From Streptomyces sp. SID10853 (GTDB lineage: Bacteria > Actinomycetota > Actinomycetes > Streptomycetales > Streptomycetaceae), in contig NZ_JAAGLN010000044.1 of assembly GCF_010548145.1 (NCBI RefSeq), forward strand, positions 1-39,376: DNA of 39,376 nucleotides, read 5' to 3'. The notes under the pieces are model-generated. The model was not told the origin of the DNA, searched no databases, and saw only the letters and a list, made by a program, of their open reading frames with translations. This document shows, in pieces, positions 33,027 to 39,376 of the stretch (its first letter is position 1; each line of letters begins with the position of its first letter). A program made the translations under genes and the position numbers.

Positions 33027-33965
33027 ATGACCGACACCGCTCTGCTGGCGATCGGCGGCACGCTGCTCTGCGGTGTGCTCGCCGTCACCGGTATCCATGT
33101 GTACGCCAGGGGGAGGGCCCAGCGCGAAGCCCTGGTCGACCGGCTCTCGCACAGCGGGCCGCCCCCCGAAGGGCTGCGCGTGCGCCGCTTCGGCGGGGTC
33201 GACCGGAGACTGCGCGGGACGGCCTTCGGCAAACGGCTCCAGCTGCGGCTGGCCGCGACCGGCCTCGATCTGACGGCGGGCGAGTTCGCGGTGTACGTCG
33301 TCGGGGGCGTCGTCGCGCTCTGGCTGGTCGCATCGGCCGCGCTGGCACCGTTCTTCGGCCCGGTCGCCGGCCTCGTCGCACTGTGGGCGGGCAACACCTT
33401 CCTCAACTGGCAGCGCCAGAAGCGCATCGAGGCGTTCATCAACCAGCTCCCCGAGCTGTCCAGGATCCTGGCCAACGCGACCGCGGCCGGGCTGGCCCTC
33501 CGTACCGCACTGGGCATGGCGGCGGAGGAGCTGGAGGCCCCGGCGGGCGAGGAGCTGGCCACGGTCACCGCCCAGCTGGCGCTCGGCAGGTCGATCGACG
33601 AGACCCTGGGTGAGCTGGCGGCCCGGCTGCCCTCACGGGAGCTGGTCGTCCTCGTCACCACCCTGGTCCTCTCCAACCGCGCGGGCGGCACGGTCGTCGG
33701 CAGCCTGCGCAACCTCACCGAGACCCTGGAGGAGCGCAAGGAGACCAGGCGCGAGGTGGTCACCATGCTCTCCGAGGTCAACGCCACCGCGTACACCCTG
33801 CCGCTGCTCGGGCTCGGCGCCATGATCATGCTCAATTCGATGGACTCCGGCTCCCTGGCCCGGATGACCGGCCACCCGCTCGGCCAGGCGGCCGTGCTCG
33901 TCGCACTCGGTCTGTACGCCGTCGGGTTCATCGGCATGCGGCGCCTCGGCAAGATCGAAGTCTGA
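33027..33965 (+). CDS. tadB: TadB inner-membrane platform protein
   Basis: This 312-residue protein of the type II secretion F-domain family has an N-terminal helix (LLAIGGTLLCGVLAVTGIHVYA), a middle helix pair (VYVVGGVVALWLVASAALAPFFGPVAGLVALWAG extent, about residues 88-121), a cytosolic T2SSF domain (RIEAFINQLPELSRILANATAAGLALRTAL) and C-terminal helices. It forms the membrane platform that CpaF turns. It lies 9 bases after cpaF. Confidence 0.9.
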   Translation: MTDTALLAIGGTLLCGVLAVTGIHVYARGRAQREALVDRLSHSGPPPEGLRVRRFGGVDRRLRGTAFGKRLQLRLAATGLDLTAGEFAVYVVGGVVALWLVASAALAPFFGPVAGLVALWAGNTFLNWQRQKRIEAFINQLPELSRILANATAAGLALRTALGMAAEELEAPAGEELATVTAQLALGRSIDETLGELAARLPSRELVVLVTTLVLSNRAGGTVVGSLRNLTETLEERKETRREVVTMLSEVNATAYTLPLLGLGAMIMLNSMDSGSLARMTGHPLGQAAVLVALGLYAVGFIGMRRLGKIEV

Positions 33966-33983
33966 GGGGAGGGGACCACAGCC

Positions 33984-34874
33984 ATGCTGGGACTGCTGCT
34001 CGCTCTCGCGCTCGGCGCGGCCGTCGCCGGGATCTTCCAGGGCGTCCGGATGTACCGCTCCGACGTGAAGATCCCCAGCGATCTCGCCGTCGCGCTCGAA
34101 GTGGGTGCCACCCGGGTGCGCGGCGCCGAGGCCGCCGTCGACCGCGCCGGTATGCGCTTCGCGCCCGCCGTGCTCAGGGCGATGGGGCCCAGGGCGGTGG
34201 AGAGGAAGCGCCGCAGGATCGACTCGGCGGGGAACCCGGGCGGCCTGACCGTCGACCGCTATGCGGCCCGCCGCGCGGTGTACGGGATCTTCGGCGGCCT
34301 GGCGGGCCTCGCGCTCCTCACCAACGGCAGCTGGATCTTCGCCGTCTTCGCCTTCGCCTACGGGGCGTTCGCCGCCGACGCGACGATCTGGCAGGCCATC
34401 CGTAAACGCAAGGACATCATCGAGCGGACCCTGCCCGACTTCCTCGACGTCCTCGCGGTCGTCGTCAGCGCGGGGCTCGGCTTCCGGCAGGCGCTGGAGC
34501 GGGTCGCCGAGAAGTACGAGGGGCCCTGGGCCGACGAACTGCGCATCACCCTGCGCCAGATGGACATGGGCGTCAGCCGCCGCCAGGCGTTCGACGAACT
34601 GCGCAGGCGCAACGAGTCGGAGCAGGTCTCGCAGTTCGTCAGCGCGCTCCAGCAGGGCGAGGAACTGGGCGCGCCGATCGCGGACACGCTCATACAGATC
34701 GCCAACGACATGCGCCGCACCGACGCCCAGAACTCCCGCCGCCGGGCCGCGAAGGCGATCCCGCAGGCCACGGTGGTCACGCTGATCACCATGGTCCCGG
34801 CGACGCTCATCCTGATCGTGACGAACATGTTCCTGGGCTCCACCACCGACTTCGGCTCGCTGTTCGGGAACTGA
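33984..34874 (+). CDS. tadC: TadC inner-membrane platform protein
   Basis: This 296-residue partner of TadB has an N-terminal helix (MLGLLLALALGAAVAGIFQG), helices near 95-130, and a T2SSF domain with LPDFLDVLAVVVSAGLGFRQALERVA and RQMDMGVSRRQAFDELRRR. It ends in two hydrophobic segments (ATVVTLITMVPATLILIVTN). It follows tadB after 18 bases, with GAGGGGAGGGG in the spacer as ribosome site. It is the last gene before a 343-base gap. Confidence 0.9.
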   Translation: MLGLLLALALGAAVAGIFQGVRMYRSDVKIPSDLAVALEVGATRVRGAEAAVDRAGMRFAPAVLRAMGPRAVERKRRRIDSAGNPGGLTVDRYAARRAVYGIFGGLAGLALLTNGSWIFAVFAFAYGAFAADATIWQAIRKRKDIIERTLPDFLDVLAVVVSAGLGFRQALERVAEKYEGPWADELRITLRQMDMGVSRRQAFDELRRRNESEQVSQFVSALQQGEELGAPIADTLIQIANDMRRTDAQNSRRRAAKAIPQATVVTLITMVPATLILIVTNMFLGSTTDFGSLFGN

Positions 34875-35217
34875 GCGATGACACCGGGGTGGGCACCGCT
34901 GATACGGAGGGTGGGTTCCGGCCACTTTCTGTCAGCCGCTTCGGGGCCGCGATCCTTTGTGCCACCCTCTCCCCAGGGATATGACTTCGGGCCGAGTCCG
35001 AGGGAGGCGGAGGTCATGCACCGCACCGCCCCCGGCATGAGCACAGCTCCACCCGAACCAGCACCAACGGCCGTACCGCGCAGGCGATATGGCTGGGTAC
35101 GTCCGCGCGGGAGCCCGGCCGCCATGGCTGAATCCGTACGCGGTGAGGGAAGGCGGGGCGCCGTGTACGGCAGCCCTGCCGCAGAGACGGAGTCGTACGT
35201 TCCCGAAGGGGCAGAGC
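34875..35217 (+). other. Spacer between tadC and flp, probable flp promoter region
   Basis: These 343 bases hold no convincing gene. A frame from ATG 35016, behind GGGAGGCGGAGG, runs on through flp into tadG, but its third-position GC before flp is about 67 percent (45 of 67 codons), too low for this genome. The region probably carries a promoter giving high flp expression; TATGAC near 34980 is a weak -10 candidate. No hairpin stands out. Confidence 0.4.
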
Positions 35218-35445
35218 ATGGCGAAGGACATCACGCTCAAGGCGTATCTGGCACTCGGCACCTGGCGCGACACGGTGGTCTCCCGGATGCGCAGGCGGGC
35301 GGGCGACAGCGGCGCGAGCATCGTGGAGTACGGCGGGCTGCTGGTGATCGTGGCGCTGATCGTGGTGGCGGTGCGGGGGCTCGGGCTGCAGAACATCATC
35401 TCGAAAGCGATCGGTACCGCCGTCAACTCCATCACCGGGGGCTGA
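35218..35445 (+). CDS. flp: Flp-type major pilin
   Basis: This 75-residue prepilin has a 32-residue basic leader ending RRRAGDSG32, then A33SIVEYGGLLVIVALIVVAV. The cut after Gly32 leaves Glu37 and Tyr38, the Flp E-Y pair at +5/+6. The mature pilin is about 43 residues, nearly all hydrophobic helix, ending IGTAVNSITGG. This is the main pilus subunit. The ATG at 35218 has AAGGGG six bases upstream. No prepilin peptidase (TadV) gene is in the window. Confidence 0.92.
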   Translation: MAKDITLKAYLALGTWRDTVVSRMRRRAGDSGASIVEYGGLLVIVALIVVAVRGLGLQNIISKAIGTAVNSITGG

Positions 35446-36044
35446 GGCCGTGCCAGGCCGAGCGTGACCGGGGCCAGACCATCCTGATCTACGTCGTTGT
35501 GGTGGGCGGACTGCTCTTTCTGGCGTTCGCGTATTTCGCCTTCGCGCAGGCCGCCGTGGCCCGCAACGGCGCGCAGTCGGCCGCGGACGCCGCGGCGCTG
35601 GCCGCGGCCCAGGACGTCCGGGACCAGATGGCGGACGGGCTGACCGCCTCGCTCGGCCGGCAGGACGCCTGGGCGGGCTGGCTGCTCGGCGACCACCCCG
35701 TCGCCGGTACGGGAAGCGCGGCAGCGGCACGGCTCGCGGGCGACAACGACGCCACGCTCGACGGGCTCACGCCGACGACGGTGAAGGGGTACCCCGCCTT
35801 CGAGGCCAGCGTCACCACCCGGTTCACCGTCGGCAAGTCCGTCATCCCCGGAACGGAGAGCAGGCACGCCAAGGCCCACGCCGTCGCGATGATCGAACCG
35901 CGCTGCTCGGCCACACCGTCCGACGACCCGAAGGTGATCACCTTCGAATGCGACGGCCGGCCCTGGAAGATCGACCCGAAGAATCCCGACACGATGGAAC
36001 TGCCCCAGCCGAAGGACCTGTTCGCTGTCCACCTGGCGGAGTGA
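35442..36044 (+). CDS. TadG-like pilus-associated protein, start codon uncertain
   Basis: This protein of about 200 residues has ERDRGQTILIYVVVVGGLLFLAFAYF (one membrane helix) then AAVARNGAQSAADAAALAAAQDVRD, a hallmark of TadG-like proteins, and an extracytoplasmic domain with two Cys near the C-terminus. No ATG, GTG or TTG lies in frame between flp's interior and the helix. The best boundary is CTG at 35442, which overlaps the flp stop as CTGA. Alternatives are GTG 35499, which trims the helix, or a -1 frameshift from flp. Coordinates take the CTG. It is tightly coupled to flp. Confidence 0.7.
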   Translation: MRPCQAERDRGQTILIYVVVVGGLLFLAFAYFAFAQAAVARNGAQSAADAAALAAAQDVRDQMADGLTASLGRQDAWAGWLLGDHPVAGTGSAAAARLAGDNDATLDGLTPTTVKGYPAFEASVTTRFTVGKSVIPGTESRHAKAHAVAMIEPRCSATPSDDPKVITFECDGRPWKIDPKNPDTMELPQPKDLFAVHLAE

Positions 36045-36057
36045 GGATGAGTAGCAG

Positions 36058-36651
36058 ATGAGCATGCGGCGCACCGTCAAGGCCCGCAGGGCGCTGGTCA
36101 CTGTGGCGGTCACAGCGGGCCTGGCACTCACCGTCGCGGGCTGTGGAGGTGACGGCGGCGACCAGGGCAAGGGGCGCGCGTCTTCCCCCGCGACCGGTGC
36201 GAAGGGAGACGGGAACACGGCCCAGCCGGCCCCGAGCGCGTCGGCCAACAAGACCCTCGCGCAGGTCAAGGGCGGCGCCGACATCACCCTGACCATCACC
36301 TCGGCCGTCCGCGACACCGGCGGCTTCCTCACCGTCAGCGGAACGGTGAAGAACGGAGGCGGCAAGTACTGGATCGAGCCCAGCTGGGCGGGGGACGAGA
36401 AGGAACTGGCCGCCAACTCCACATCGATGGCAGGGGCCGCGCTGGTCGACCAGACGGGCAAGAAGAAGTACCTCATTCTGCGGGACACCGACGGACGCTG
36501 CCTCTGCACGAAGTTCAGCGGCGGGATCCAGGCGGACGAGGAGAAGCCGTTCTACGCCCAGTTCCCCGCCCCGCCCGCCAGCACCAGGTCCGTGGAGTTC
36601 CAGATCGGCGACATGCCCCCCGCCACCATCGACATCTCCGACGGGCAGTGA
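36058..36651 (+). CDS. Lipoprotein in the tad operon
   Basis: This 197-residue protein has an N-terminal signal with lipobox LTVAGC29, so it should be lipid-anchored to the outer face of the membrane. After a Gly/Ser/Thr linker comes a beta-rich domain (ADITLTITSAVRDTGGFLTVSGTVKNGGGKYW) like DUF-type immunoglobulin-fold lipoproteins. Two cysteines in RCLCTKF are conspicuous. It lies 13 bases after the tadG stop and three bases before the OmpA-domain gene, suggesting co-expression. Function is unknown; a pilus-base or wall-attachment role is inference. Confidence 0.82.
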   Translation: MSMRRTVKARRALVTVAVTAGLALTVAGCGGDGGDQGKGRASSPATGAKGDGNTAQPAPSASANKTLAQVKGGADITLTITSAVRDTGGFLTVSGTVKNGGGKYWIEPSWAGDEKELAANSTSMAGAALVDQTGKKKYLILRDTDGRCLCTKFSGGIQADEEKPFYAQFPAPPASTRSVEFQIGDMPPATIDISDGQ

Positions 36652-36654
36652 CCC

Positions 36655-37293
36655 ATGAGACGACCCCGCCGCCCCGCGGCCACCCTCGCCGTCACTCTTC
36701 TGCTCACCGGGCTGTCCGTCACCGGTGCGCAGGCCGCCGACCCCACCCCCAGCGCGCCCCCGGACAGTACGACGTCCTCGCCGCCGCCCACGATCGATCC
36801 GGCCGCCCCCGGGCTGCGGCTCGGTGACGGGGCGACGCTCGCGGCCCCGCACGTCCTGGACATCAAGTCCGTCGTCGAGGACCTCGGCGGTGAGGAGCGC
36901 CGCGAGGACACCAACGCCGACGTGACCTTCGCGCTCCAGGCCGAAGTCCTCTTCGCCAAGGACAGCCCCCAGCTCAACCCCGAGGCCAGGGCGCGTATCA
37001 AGGCCATCGCCGACGAAGCACTCGCGCAGCACGCCACCAAGGTCCGGGTCTTCGGGTTCACCGACAACCTCGGGTCGTACGAGCACGGCAAGGTCCTCTC
37101 CAAGCGGCGCGCCGACGCGGTGCAGCAGCAGCTGGCCACGTCGCTGGGCTCCGATGTCACCTTCGACATCCGCGGCTACAGCGAGGACTATCCGATCGCG
37201 TCCAACGCCACCGAGGAGGGCCGTACGAAGAACCGCCGCGTCGAGATCTCCTTCCCGCGCGGCGAGAAGCCCGGGTCCGGGACCACCTCGTAG
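36655..37293 (+). CDS. Secreted OmpA-domain protein
   Basis: This 212-residue protein has a Sec signal (TLAVTLLLTGLSVTGAQA), a Pro/Ser/Thr-rich linker, and an OmpA-like peptidoglycan-binding domain (about residues 90-205). The domain includes LQAEVLFAKDSPQLNPEARARIKAIA, VRVFGFTDNLGS and KVLSKRRADAVQQQL, with the Asp and Arg expected to grip diaminopimelate. In a monoderm it should bind the wall directly. It follows the lipoprotein gene by three bases and ends the operon at a long hairpin. Confidence 0.9.
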   Translation: MRRPRRPAATLAVTLLLTGLSVTGAQAADPTPSAPPDSTTSSPPPTIDPAAPGLRLGDGATLAAPHVLDIKSVVEDLGGEERREDTNADVTFALQAEVLFAKDSPQLNPEARARIKAIADEALAQHATKVRVFGFTDNLGSYEHGKVLSKRRADAVQQQLATSLGSDVTFDIRGYSEDYPIASNATEEGRTKNRRVEISFPRGEKPGSGTTS

Positions 37294-37357
37294 GGCCTTT
37301 CGTCTGGATCAGGCCAGACCCCGCTCCCTGATCCGGCCTGGTCCAAACGAAAGGCCC
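37293..37357 (+). terminator. Long hairpin ending the tad operon
   Basis: GGGCCTTTCGT (37293-37303) pairs with ACGAAAGGCCC (37347-37357). An inner arm around GGATCAGGCC pairs with GGCCTGGTCC with one G-T and small bulges. It starts on the last base of the OmpA-domain stop codon. Confidence 0.85.
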
Positions 37358-37439
37358 TTGCCCGCCGCCCGGACGCCCGGCGGCGCGGCCGGGTCGGGCA
37401 GGTCCCCGCTTCGCATACCCCGGCGTCCATCATGGACCG

Positions 37440-38312
37440 GTGATCAGTGTCCTCTTCGCCGTGCTCACCGCGCTCAGTAACGGCGCCGCATCCGTGTTCC
37501 AGCGCCGCGCCGCCGCGAAGGTGCCCGACGACGAGGCGATGCACGCGTCCCTCTTCGGGCATCTGATCCGGCAGCGGGTGTGGCTGGCCGGGGTCGGCCT
37601 GGTGATCGTCGCGGCCGTCTGCCAGGCCGTCGCGCTGGCCACCGGGCCCATCGCCGTGGTGCAGCCGATCTTCGTCATCGAGCTGCCCGCGACCCTGCTG
37701 CTCGCCGGCCACCTCCTGCACGTACGGCTGCCCCGTACGGTCTGGTACGGCGTGGCCGCGGTCACCCTGGGGCTCGCTCTGGGGATGGCCACCGCGGCCC
37801 CGGGCGGCGGTGGCGAGACCGTGAGCGGCCTGCGGTGGATCCCGGCCCTGGTCCTCACCGGGATCTTCGAGGTGGTCCTGATCGGCGCGGCCCTCAAGAC
37901 CCGCGGCAACCCCCGCGGTGCCCTCCTCGGCCTGGCCGCCGCCTGCGGCTACGCGCTCACCGCCGCGCTCATGAAGGACGCCATGGCGCGGCTCAGCGAC
38001 GCGGACGGGTGGGTGGAACTGCTGAAGGCGTGGCAGCTCTACGGCACGGCGGCAGCCGGCGTGGGCGCGCTCTTCCTGCTGCAGAACGCCCTCCAGGCGG
38101 GCACCCTGGTCGAGGTCCAGCCGATGCTCACGCTCGGGGACGCGCTCATCAGCATCCTGTACGGCGTGACCCTGTTCGGCGAGACCCTGCGCACCGGCTG
38201 GTGGCTGGTGCCGGAGCTGGCCGCACTCGCCCTGGTCGCCCTCGGCTGTGTGGAGCTGGCCCGCTCCCCGCTGGCGTCCGGCAACACCGGCTCGCCGTCC
38301 AGGGTGAAGTGA
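37440..38312 (+). CDS. DMT-superfamily (EamA-like) permease
   Basis: This 290-residue membrane protein has about nine hydrophobic segments in two related halves. The first begins VLFAVLTALSNGAASVFQRRAA; the second begins ALLGLAAACGYALTAALMKDAM. The conserved GPIAVVQPIFVIELPATLLLAG and VEVQPMLTLGDALISILYGVTLFGE match the paired EamA pattern. Substrate is unknown; many family members export amino acids or metabolites. The GTG at 37440 has no ribosome site, but CATCAT lies six bases upstream, fitting leaderless transcription. Confidence 0.85.
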   Translation: MISVLFAVLTALSNGAASVFQRRAAAKVPDDEAMHASLFGHLIRQRVWLAGVGLVIVAAVCQAVALATGPIAVVQPIFVIELPATLLLAGHLLHVRLPRTVWYGVAAVTLGLALGMATAAPGGGGETVSGLRWIPALVLTGIFEVVLIGAALKTRGNPRGALLGLAAACGYALTAALMKDAMARLSDADGWVELLKAWQLYGTAAAGVGALFLLQNALQAGTLVEVQPMLTLGDALISILYGVTLFGETLRTGWWLVPELAALALVALGCVELARSPLASGNTGSPSRVK

Positions 38313-38331
38313 ACGGCGGGCCGGGGCGCTG

Positions 38332-39376
38332 TCAGGCCGTGCACTCCACCCGCACCGAGGACACCGCATGGTGGGCGTTGTCCCGGGACGAGCTGCTCCA
38401 GTCGTCCCCGCGGTCATGGAGTTTGACGGTCAGCAGGCCCTTGGAGATCTTGTACGTGGAGGCGCCGACCCACTGTCCCCGGTGGCTCACCTGGGTGATC
38501 GTGAAGCTGCCCAGCTGGGTGTCGTTCCCCGTCGTCCCGTCGTGGACCGTGTAGTACGAGGGCTGTCCGCCCACATGGCGGGCCACGCTGTCGTCCGGGA
38601 TGTAGACACTGACCTTGCAGCTCCCCGATGTCACCTTCCCGGTGCGGAAGACCCAGATCACGCTGTTGCCGGAATCCTTGGAGCTGCTCCCGGACATCGG
38701 CATCGAACGGTAGCGGCCCGTGCAGCCCCCCGACGCGTACGAGCCGTCGTGGGTCGTCCACCCCTCCTGGTCGTCGGTGTAGGCACCGCGCTCTTCGTAG
38801 GTGACCGAGCTGCTCGAACAGTGCGGGCCGCCGACCGCGGAGAAGAGCAGAGCCGAATTGACCTTGGAGCCCTGGGTGGAGGCGCTGCTTCCGCTGCCGC
38901 CACCGCTGCTGTCGGAGCCGGAGCCGGAGCCGGAGCCGGACTTCTTGCCGTCGTCGCCCTTCTCCGACGTGGTGTCCTTGCTGTCGCTGCGCTGACCGTC
39001 CTTCTTGCCGTCGGTGGGTTTCCCTCCGGGCCCGCTCACACTGTCCGCCGACGCGGCCTCCGTGATCGGGGGCGCGCCCAGGCCGCCCGTGGAGCCCGAG
39101 CGCTTCGAACCCCCCGGCACGGCCGGCCCCTTGGTGGCATCGGCGCCCGGGACGTACCCGTCGGCGCCCTGTCCCGGGTCGGTGTAACCGGCTGCGGTGT
39201 TACGGGAGTTGTGCTTCGGGCCGTCGCCGCCCGTGGCAGAGGCGACGACGAAGGGGAGCGACAGCAGGACGACGCCGCCGATGGCGGCAGCGGCGACCAT
39301 CGGCCGGGACACCTTGCCGGGCGCCCCGGGTCCGCCGTCGTGCACGCCGCTGCCCTCGGGGCCGTCGCCCGCGCTG
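38332..39376 (-). CDS. Membrane-anchored Ser/Gly-rich protein with C-terminal beta domain (probably partial)
   Basis: A frame runs leftward from the window edge to a stop at 38332. GTG 39345 is a possible start, but the frame stays open to 39376, so the true start is probably outside. A membrane helix (PMVAAAAIGGVVLLSLPFVVAS) is followed by a long low-complexity tract with Lys/Asp and Ser/Gly runs (GSGSGSGSDSSGGGSG). A C-terminal domain has GAYTDDQEGW, VIWVFRTG, YYTVHDGT, HRGQWVGASTYKIS and VKLHDRGDDW. This resembles golvesin-like/wall-binding beta domains, but I am not sure. Cysteines at the domain edges could form disulfides. Function unknown; extracellular display is likely. Confidence 0.65.
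   Translation of the reverse strand, partial: SAGDGPEGSGVHDGGPGAPGKVSRPMVAAAAIGGVVLLSLPFVVASATGGDGPKHNSRNTAAGYTDPGQGADGYVPGADATKGPAVPGGSKRSGSTGGLGAPPITEAASADSVSGPGGKPTDGKKDGQRSDSKDTTSEKGDDGKKSGSGSGSGSDSSGGGSGSSASTQGSKVNSALLFSAVGGPHCSSSSVTYEERGAYTDDQEGWTTHDGSYASGGCTGRYRSMPMSGSSSKDSGNSVIWVFRTGKVTSGSCKVSVYIPDDSVARHVGGQPSYYTVHDGTTGNDTQLGSFTITQVSHRGQWVGASTYKISKGLLTVKLHDRGDDWSSSSRDNAHHAVSSVRVECTA

Noticed and set aside
35016..36044. A 342-residue frame with a strong ribosome site running through flp into the TadG-like gene
   Set aside because: Before flp its third-position GC is only about 67 percent, and within flp it overlaps an unmistakable pilin in another frame. The TadG-like part alone is convincing.

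Overview
The window looks like a chromosomal segment of a Streptomyces or close relative. It is very GC-rich, coding third positions are almost all G or C, GTG starts are frequent, neighbouring genes overlap as ATGA or GTGA, and the gene content fits (GTP-dependent PEP carboxykinase, secreted GH18 chitinase with a DasR-type operator, Tad/Flp pilus operon, NHLP-type peptide exporters). I see no rRNA, tRNA, insertion sequence, phage gene or CRISPR array.

Layout. 1-6.6 kb: the end of a DUF255/thioredoxin-domain protein, a Tat-exported multidomain glycosidase, a hemolysin III-type membrane protein, pckG with a strong terminator, a 14-bp tandem repeat and a small hypothetical gene. 6.6-15.0 kb: an alanine aminotransferase (AlaA-like), then a divergent catabolic locus. 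Leftward lie a fold-type III PLP deaminase and a D-aminoacylase-family deacylase; rightward lie a PfkB (KDG-type) kinase, an IclR regulator, a RidA protein and a GntP-family permease. Deacylation, then PLP-dependent deamination, then imine clean-up by RidA, then phosphorylation of a keto-deoxy sugar acid is the chemistry expected for N-acetyl-D-glucosaminate, the aldonic acid end produced when LPMOs oxidise chitin. I consider this the most interesting system in the window. An inverted repeat in the divergent promoter is the probable IclR operator.

15.1-23.4 kb: a cytidine/blasticidin deaminase-like gene, then a leftward peptide-export cluster. It has a double-glycine precursor peptide without cysteine and with a striking glycine zipper, an HlyD-like protein, a C39-peptidase ABC exporter, a second NHLP-type ABC exporter, and a TrmB/LuxR-type regulator further upstream. 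No modification enzyme is present. 23.5-27.9 kb: aminopeptidase P, a secreted V8-like serine protease, a small proline-rich hypothetical protein and a chitinase with a dre site in its promoter.

28.0-37.3 kb: a rightward Tad (tight adherence/Flp pilus) operon: a zinc-ribbon protein, CpaB, a CpaE/TadZ-TadE fusion, a TadE/F-like pseudopilin, CpaF/TadA, TadB, TadC, Flp pilin, a TadG-like protein without a normal start codon, a lipoprotein and an OmpA-domain protein, closed by a long hairpin. 37.4-39.4 kb: a DMT-family permease and, on the other strand, a membrane-anchored Ser/Gly-rich protein that probably runs off the window edge.
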